Assembly: GCA_029260335.1 (NCBI GenBank)
Contig: JAJDDL010000309.1
Coordinates: forward strand, 1 to 10,023
DNA: 10,023 nucleotides
Source of the DNA: Phycisphaerales bacterium
GTDB lineage: Bacteria; Planctomycetota; Phycisphaerae; Phycisphaerales; UBA1924
Reading direction: 5' to 3'
The translations under genes were made by a program, and so were the position numbers. Position 1 is the stretch's first letter; every line of letters begins with the position of its first letter. Shown here piece by piece: positions 6,885-10,023 of this stretch. Under the pieces are notes generated by a model that saw only the letters and a list, made by a program, of their open reading frames with translations, ran no database searches and was not told the DNA's origin.

Positions 6885-7619
6885 GTGAAGTTGATCGTCG
6901 GCCTAGGCAATCCCGAGAAGCGATACGAGAACACCCGCCACAACGCGGGGTTCATGGTCGCTGATTGCCTTGCGCGGAGGCACGCTTCCTCCGAACGGGT
7001 CAAGGCCCGCTTCCGGGGCGACACGCTCGAGGCACCCATCGCCTCCATCAAGTGCCTGCTGCTCAAGCCGATGACGTACATGAACCGCTCGGGACCCTCC
7101 GTCCAGGAGGCATCGAGCTTCTACAAGATCGACCCCGCCGCCGACCTGCTCGTCATCACCGACGACCTGGCGTTGCCGGTCGGCGCGATCCGCCTGCGAG
7201 CCAAGGGCGGCTCGGGCGGGCACAACGGGCTGAGCGATATCTCTCGCGTGCTCGCGAGCGATGACTACCCGCGTTTGCGTGTGGGCATCGGCGCAAAGCC
7301 CCCCTTCATGGACCAGGCCGACTACGTCCTGAGCAAGTTCACCGAGCTCGAACGTGACGCGATCAATCGTGCGATCGAGCGAGCCGCAGACGCGACCGAG
7401 ACATTCGTCCGAGAGGGCGTCGAAGCCGCGATGAATCAGTTCAATGAGAAACTCAGCCCGCCGAAGGCTGAACAGAACAAGTCAGGCAAAGACCCAGACA
7501 AGGCCCCAGGCAAACCCGCCAATCAACCGGCGGATGTCGACCCCGGCTGGCTCGGCGGCGAGTCCGCGCAGGCCTCGGGCCAAACACAGAGATCATCAAA
7601 GCGAGAAACCGAGAGTTAG
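6885..7619 (+). CDS. pth: Peptidyl-tRNA hydrolase
   Basis: Cleaves the ester bond of peptidyl-tRNAs that fall off the ribosome, recycling tRNA in the cytoplasm. The Pth signature is complete: GLGNP with N9, TRHNAG with catalytic H19, MNRSG with N67, TDDL with D93, and GGSGGHNGL with N114; these correspond to N10, H20, N68, D93 and N114 of the E. coli enzyme. The catalytic domain ends near residue 190. A further ~50 residues, rich in Pro, Lys, Gln and Ser, form an extension not present in the ~194-residue E. coli protein and are probably disordered. The start is GTG at 6885, because the protein then begins directly with KLIVGLGNP and AAGGA is well spaced. A two-codon ORF overlaps this start. 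rpsF begins 42 nt after the stop. Confidence 0.96.
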   Translation: MKLIVGLGNPEKRYENTRHNAGFMVADCLARRHASSERVKARFRGDTLEAPIASIKCLLLKPMTYMNRSGPSVQEASSFYKIDPAADLLVITDDLALPVGAIRLRAKGGSGGHNGLSDISRVLASDDYPRLRVGIGAKPPFMDQADYVLSKFTELERDAINRAIERAADATETFVREGVEAAMNQFNEKLSPPKAEQNKSGKDPDKAPGKPANQPADVDPGWLGGESAQASGQTQRSSKRETES

Positions 7620-7628
7620 AACCATCGA

Positions 7629-7642
7629 GCCGGGAGCCCGGC
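7629..7642 (+). promoter_or_regulatory. Hairpin in the rpsF leader
   Basis: GCCGG and CCGGC pair around the loop GAGC, immediately 5' of the rpsF ribosome site GGAG (7648-7651, 10 nt from the ATG). In other bacteria an rpsF leader structure binds the S6:S18 pair for autoregulation. This hairpin is in the right place, but I did not find a clear match to the known S6:S18 motif, so the role is inference. Confidence 0.3.
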
Positions 7643-7661
7643 CAATCGGAGATCCAGACCC

Positions 7662-8156
7662 ATGTCCACGCAAACAATGAACCCGTACGAGGTGATGTTC
7701 CTGATCAGCCAGCAAGTCGCGAGCGACTTCGCCGGTGCCGTCGAGCACATTCGTGAACAGCTCTCGCGCGCGGGGGCCGATGTGCTCGCGCTGCAGAAGT
7801 GGGACGAGCGCCGCTTGTCCTACGAGATCGACAAGCAGCGTCGCGGCGTGTACTTCCTCGCCTACATCAACGCCAGCCCCGAGTCCATCGCTGGCCTCGA
7901 GCGAGATTGCAACATCTCCGAACGGATCATGCGAATCCTGGTGACCCGTGCCAACCACCTCACCGAGGATCAGATGAGGGCCCACGATCAGAGCAAGGAG
8001 CTGGGCGCCGAGGGCAAGATGCGTGCCGAGCGGGCCGCCGAGCAGACCGACACCGGTGGCGCACGCGTCGAGTTCCGCACCGAGGAAGCCAAGGCCGAGC
8101 CCGCTCCTGCGCCCGTCGCGGCGACCGAAGAGCCAACAGAACCCGCAGCCGAGTAA
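7662..8156 (+). CDS. rpsF: 30S ribosomal protein bS6
   Basis: 164-residue bS6, which sits on the 30S platform next to bS18 and helps fold the central domain of 16S rRNA. The ferredoxin-like core is visible at about residues 7-100: NPYEVMFLIS (first strand), LSRAGADVLALQKWDERRLSYEIDKQRRGVYFL (second and third strands, with the usual WGxRRLAY-like block) and ISERIMRILV (last strand). The remaining ~65 residues are charged then Pro/Ala/Glu-rich and longer than the E. coli tail. ATG 7662 is chosen because GGAG lies 10 nt upstream; ATG 7677, six codons in, lacks a ribosome site. ssb follows after 24 nt, the normal order. The usual binding partner gene rpsR is not in this window. Confidence 0.96.
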   Translation: MSTQTMNPYEVMFLISQQVASDFAGAVEHIREQLSRAGADVLALQKWDERRLSYEIDKQRRGVYFLAYINASPESIAGLERDCNISERIMRILVTRANHLTEDQMRAHDQSKELGAEGKMRAERAAEQTDTGGARVEFRTEEAKAEPAPAPVAATEEPTEPAAE

Positions 8157-8180
8157 GCACCCCAACCCACGGAGGACACC

Positions 8181-8645
8181 ATGGCCGGCAGCTTCAACAA
8201 AGTCATGCTCATGGGCAATCTGACGCGCGATATCGAGTTGCGTCATACCTCAGGCAACACGGCGGTGGCCAAGATCGGCCTCGCCGTCAACCGCAAGTTC
8301 CGCGTTGGCGAAGGCGACACCCGGGAAATGCGCGAGGAGGTCACCTTCGTCGATTGTGAAGCCTGGGGGCGCACCGCCGAGATCATGAGCCAGTACCTGC
8401 AAAAGGGCCGGCCCGTGTTCATCGAAGGCCGCCTCAAGCTCGACCAATGGCAGGACCAGCAGGGCAACAACCGCTCCAAGCTCCTGGTCGTCGTCGAGAG
8501 CTTCCAGTTCGTCGACAGCCGTGAAGGTGGCGGCGGGGGTGGTGGAGGAGGCGGCGGGCGTGCACCCGCGGCTGCGGCAAGCCAAGGCGGCTCGTCGTAC
8601 CAGAGCGACGCCCCGCCCATGACCGAAGACGATATCCCGTTCTAG
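8181..8645 (+). CDS. ssb: Single-stranded DNA-binding protein
   Basis: 154-residue SSB that coats single-stranded DNA during replication, repair and recombination and recruits partners through its C-terminal tip. The OB fold covers residues 1 to about 112: FNKVMLMGNLTRDIELRHT, FVDCEAWGRTAE (W62), KGRPVFIEGRLKLDQW (W90), then VVVESFQFVD. A run of 11 glycines (115-125) starts the flexible linker, which is short (about 35 residues). The tip MTEDDIPF (147-154) is the conserved acidic partner-binding peptide. GGAGG at 8171-8175 lies 5 nt before the ATG. It is placed between rpsF and rplI as in many bacteria, but 109 nt separate it from rplI with no rpsR between. Confidence 0.97.
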   Translation: MAGSFNKVMLMGNLTRDIELRHTSGNTAVAKIGLAVNRKFRVGEGDTREMREEVTFVDCEAWGRTAEIMSQYLQKGRPVFIEGRLKLDQWQDQQGNNRSKLLVVVESFQFVDSREGGGGGGGGGGGRAPAAAASQGGSSYQSDAPPMTEDDIPF

Positions 8646-8754
8646 TTTTTTCACACAGAAGCGTTCCCGAGCGTTCGGGAAGCATCGTTGGGGCAACACG
8701 CTCCTCAACCGTCGGACGCATACGCGTCGCGGCGAGACAGCGAAAGGAAAGCAA
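8646..8754. other. ssb-rplI spacer with hairpin; no rpsR
   Basis: This 109-nt gap is too short for rpsR (about 225 nt or more) and contains no S18-like reading frame. A T6 run directly follows the ssb stop. A perfect hairpin follows: TTCCCGA (8664-8670), loop GCGT, TCGGGAA (8675-8681); both halves begin with the direct repeat GCGTTC. No T run follows the hairpin, so it is not a + strand terminator. The rplI ribosome site AAGGA is at 8744-8748. Confidence 0.5.
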
Positions 8755-9351
8755 ATGGCAACCAAGACAGTCAAACTCCTTCTCATCGAGAACGTCGACA
8801 GCCTCGGCATCGTCGGCGATGTCGTCAACGTCCGCGTCGGCTACGCCCGCAACTTCCTGCTCCCGCGCGGCCTGGCGACCGAGCCGAGTGATGACATCCT
8901 CGCCTCGCTCGCCCAGAAGCGTGAGCAGGCAAAGAAGGAAGTCTCCAAGCTCCGGTCCGACCGCGAGACGATGATCGCCAAGATGGTCGGCATCGTCGTC
9001 ACGCTCGATCGCTCGTGCAACGACCACGGCATCCTCTACGGCTCGGTCTCCCAGCACGACCTCGCGCACGCACTCGAAGAAGCCGGCTTCGCCATCAAGG
9101 GCCGCGACGTCCGCCTGCCCCACGCGATCAAGCGCGTGGGCGAGTACGACGTGCACATCAAGCTCGACGCCGATCTGGAAACCGACATCAAGCTCGTCGT
9201 CAAGCCCGATCGCGAGCTGATCAACGATGACGATCGCGAAGAGATGGAGTTCGACAACGAGGGCGAGCTGATCGAGAAGCCCAAGAAGAAGGCAAGGGGC
9301 CCCGAGGAAGACGAGGCGCAGCCCGCCGAGGCGGCCGCTGAGAGCGCCTGA
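8755..9351 (+). CDS. rplI: 50S ribosomal protein bL9
   Basis: 198-residue bL9, which binds 23S rRNA near the L1 stalk and spans outward from the 50S subunit, helping to keep translational fidelity. The family signature is at residues 21-45: GDVVNVRVGYARNFLLPRGLA. A charged connecting helix (about 45-78: LAQKREQAKKEVSKLRSDRE) leads to the C-terminal rRNA-binding domain (about 80-153), including LYGSVSQHDLAHAL and VRLPHAIKRVGEYDVHIKL. The usual length is near 149; the extra ~45 residues form an acidic, then Lys-, then Glu/Ala-rich tail. AAGGA at 8744-8748 is 6 nt before the ATG. It is the last gene of the operon, since an intrinsic terminator lies 28 nt after its stop. Confidence 0.97.
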   Translation: MATKTVKLLLIENVDSLGIVGDVVNVRVGYARNFLLPRGLATEPSDDILASLAQKREQAKKEVSKLRSDRETMIAKMVGIVVTLDRSCNDHGILYGSVSQHDLAHALEEAGFAIKGRDVRLPHAIKRVGEYDVHIKLDADLETDIKLVVKPDRELINDDDREEMEFDNEGELIEKPKKKARGPEEDEAQPAEAAAESA

Positions 9352-9379
9352 GTTCTTCCATCATCCGCAACTTCAATGG

Positions 9380-9402
9380 GAGCCCAGGGGGCTCGCGTTT
9401 TT
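9380..9402 (+). terminator. Rho-independent terminator after rplI
   Basis: GAGCCC (9380-9385) pairs with GGGCTC (9389-9394) around the 3-nt loop AGG. After GCG comes TTTTT (9398-9402). The stem is short but all G-C except one pair, and the position 28 nt past the rplI stop fits the end of the operon. Confidence 0.75.
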
Positions 9403-9427
9403 CGTTTCCTGCGAGTCTGCAGCCCTT

Positions 9428-9496
9428 GCGAGGAGGCTCGCGAACACGATGACCACTTCAATGCTGCATGAACCAAATGCAGGGCGGGTTTTCCCG
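9428..9496. other. Cluster of small inverted repeats ahead of the secreted-protein genes
   Basis: Three perfect hairpins occur in 69 nt: GCGAG-GAGG-CTCGC (9428-9441), CTGCAT-GAACCAA-ATGCAG (9464-9482) and CGGG-TTTT-CCCG (9485-9496). The last two are nearly contiguous. They may form an untranslated leader structure, a backup terminator (the T4 follows the second stem and GGCGGG) or a regulator site. The pairing is directly seen; the function is unknown. Confidence 0.35.
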
Positions 9497-9528
9497 TGCG
9501 AGTGGTGAGAATCACGACTCAGGCGTGG

Positions 9529-9534
9529 TATGCT
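9529..9534 (+). promoter_or_regulatory. Weak -10 candidate for the secreted-protein genes
   Basis: TATGCT resembles a -10 box and lies about 50-60 nt before the first start codons of the accessory genes, after the operon terminator. I see no good -35 at 16-18 nt upstream (TGAGAA is the nearest fit), so this is tentative. Confidence 0.25.
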
Positions 9535-9568
9535 CAGTACCCTCCGAGCGAGGTATGAAGTAACGAGA

Positions 9569-9574
9569 AAGGAG
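9569..9574 (+). promoter_or_regulatory. Strong Shine-Dalgarno out of frame with the downstream ORF
   Basis: AAGGAG is the best ribosome site in this region. It lies 7 nt before GTG 9582 (and 4 nt before GTG 9579), but those codons are in another frame from the signal-peptide ORF. The in-frame ATG 9592 is 17 nt away, which is too far. The two frames meet across the C9 tract at 9602-9610. Confidence 0.55.
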
Positions 9575-9591
9575 ATCGGTGGTGAGCATGG

Positions 9592-9864
9592 ATGACCCAT
9601 ACCCCCCCCCTAACAGGCCTCCCGCGGAAAGGCCTGAGGACTCTTGTCGCGCTTCTGCTTGCTATGTTCTTGCTCAGTGAGCCTGCCGCAGCTCAGCACA
9701 ACTTCCAGCGCACTCTGACCGTTGACAAGTCCGGAAGCGCGGATTTCACCACAATTCAGGCTGCGATTAACAGCCTCAAGATCGGCTTCGATCCCACCGT
9801 TCGATTCACCGTCTTGATCTATCCGGGCAACGCCACCGAGCATCACGGCAGGAGACAGCTTTGA
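9592..9864 (+). CDS. Short secreted pectinesterase/beta-helix-like protein, possibly frameshifted
   Basis: 90-residue ORF beginning with a signal peptide: basic RKGLR (about 12-16), hydrophobic TLVALLLAMFLL, and cleavage after AAA (SEPAAA|Q). The mature part, LTVDKSGSADFTTIQAAINSL then FTVLIYPGNATE, resembles the first turns of pectinesterases and right-handed beta-helix proteins, where the DFTTIQ-type motif opens the fold. Such proteins are normally several hundred residues, so this is at most the N-terminal piece. Two oddities stand out. The good Shine-Dalgarno (9569-9574) serves starts in another frame upstream of a C9 run at 9602-9610. After TE the frame reads HHGRRQL and stops, while the +1 frame reads ITAGDSFELVVLSSQ and stops at 9889, just at the next gene's ribosome site. 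It may be a phase-variable gene, a decaying gene or carry sequence errors. The start is uncertain. Confidence 0.5.
   Translation: MTHTPPLTGLPRKGLRTLVALLLAMFLLSEPAAAQHNFQRTLTVDKSGSADFTTIQAAINSLKIGFDPTVRFTVLIYPGNATEHHGRRQL
9602..9610 (+). repeat. C9 homopolymer tract at the start of the secreted-protein ORF
   Basis: Nine consecutive C residues lie a few codons into the ORF. Loss of one C would join GTG 9582/ATG 9588, which have the good Shine-Dalgarno, to the signal-peptide frame. Such tracts are typical slip-prone sites, and also typical sites of sequencing error. Confidence 0.9.
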
Positions 9865-9887
9865 GCTAGTTGTGCTCTCGAGCCAGT

Positions 9888-9894
9888 AAGGGAG
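9888..9894 (+). promoter_or_regulatory. Shine-Dalgarno for the last partial gene
   Basis: AAGGGAG ends 6 nt before GTG 9901, a near-ideal ribosome site. It overlaps the +1-frame stop codon (TAA 9887-9889) of the preceding ORF, as in closely packed operons. It decides the start of a gene that would otherwise be missed because only 41 codons are in view. Confidence 0.65.
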
Positions 9895-9900
9895 ACGGCT

Positions 9901-10023
9901 GTGAAACGAAACAACTTTGTGCTGCTGCTTACTGCGAGCGCGGCAGCGCCAGCAGCCGGCCAAGTGGCAGACGCGATCGAGTTCCCTCTCAGGGCGACCG
10001 TCGCCAGAACAGCGAGCGGGGGG
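9901..10023 (+). CDS. N-terminus of a probable secreted protein, 3'-partial
   Basis: GTG 9901 opens a frame that stays open to the window end (41 codons). It begins MKRNN, then the hydrophobic run FVLLLTASAAAPAAG, then a more polar stretch (QVADAIEFPLRATVAR), which is the plan of a Sec signal peptide with a likely cleavage site in the Ala-rich part. AAGGGAG lies 6 nt upstream. The mature protein is outside the window, so no family can be named. It follows the short beta-helix-like ORF closely and may be co-transcribed with it. Confidence 0.5.
   Translation, partial: MKRNNFVLLLTASAAAPAAGQVADAIEFPLRATVARTASGG

Noticed and set aside
8535..8567. Glycine-codon run in ssb as a frameshift or slippage site
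   Set aside because: The codons for the 11 glycines vary (GGT, GGC, GGG, GGA), the frame continues to the conserved MTEDDIPF tip, and Gly-rich linkers are normal in SSB.
8646..8681. T6 run and hairpin after ssb as an intrinsic terminator
   Set aside because: The T run precedes the hairpin instead of following it, so neither strand has the stem-then-T order; rplI probably stays in the operon.
1..10023. CRISPR arrays, insertion sequences, integrases or attachment sites
   Set aside because: No regularly spaced repeats, transposase or integrase motifs, or tRNA-end duplications were seen on either strand.

Overview
This is a GC-rich bacterial chromosome segment. The gene order (uridylyltransferase, prs, rplY, pth, rpsF, ssb, rplI), the free-standing GlmU-type uridylyltransferase, the acidic/Ala-rich tails on translation proteins and the small secreted beta-helix-like ORF suggest a member of the Planctomycetota, possibly Phycisphaerae. 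That assignment is inferred from layout and protein style; no 16S rRNA or other decisive marker is present. All convincing genes lie on the + strand.

Region 1 (1-3998) is a two-gene module: a large SNF2-family helicase/ATPase, open at the left window edge, overlapped by 4 nt (ATGA) by a SWIM zinc-finger protein. Such pairs are known in bacteria but their biological job is poorly defined.

Region 2 (3999-4368) is a 298-nt non-coding spacer with three perfect hairpins, one carrying a UUCG tetraloop, followed by tRNA-Gln(UUG) without an encoded CCA.

Region 3 (4386-9402) is a housekeeping operon. It starts only 17 nt after the tRNA with a GlmU-like uridylyltransferase that lacks the acetyltransferase half, coupled by a GTGA overlap to prs (PRPP synthetase). 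Then follow rplY (bL25/CTC), pth (peptidyl-tRNA hydrolase), rpsF (bS6), ssb and rplI (bL9), closed by a clear intrinsic terminator. The genes combine nucleotide-sugar and PRPP supply with ribosome assembly, peptidyl-tRNA recycling and ssDNA binding. rpsR (bS18), commonly found between ssb and rplI, is absent from its usual place. The rplY-pth spacer contains a tandem repeat, a 9-codon ORF and two two-codon ORFs, one of which overlaps the pth start.

Region 4 (9403-10023) is less GC-rich in feel and looks accessory. After several small hairpins come a short secreted, pectinesterase/beta-helix-like ORF with a C9 tract at its start and a possible frameshift at its end, then the first 41 codons of another probable secreted protein that runs off the window. 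The good Shine-Dalgarno for the first of these serves a different frame, so the C tract is either a phase-variation switch, a mutation or a sequencing error.
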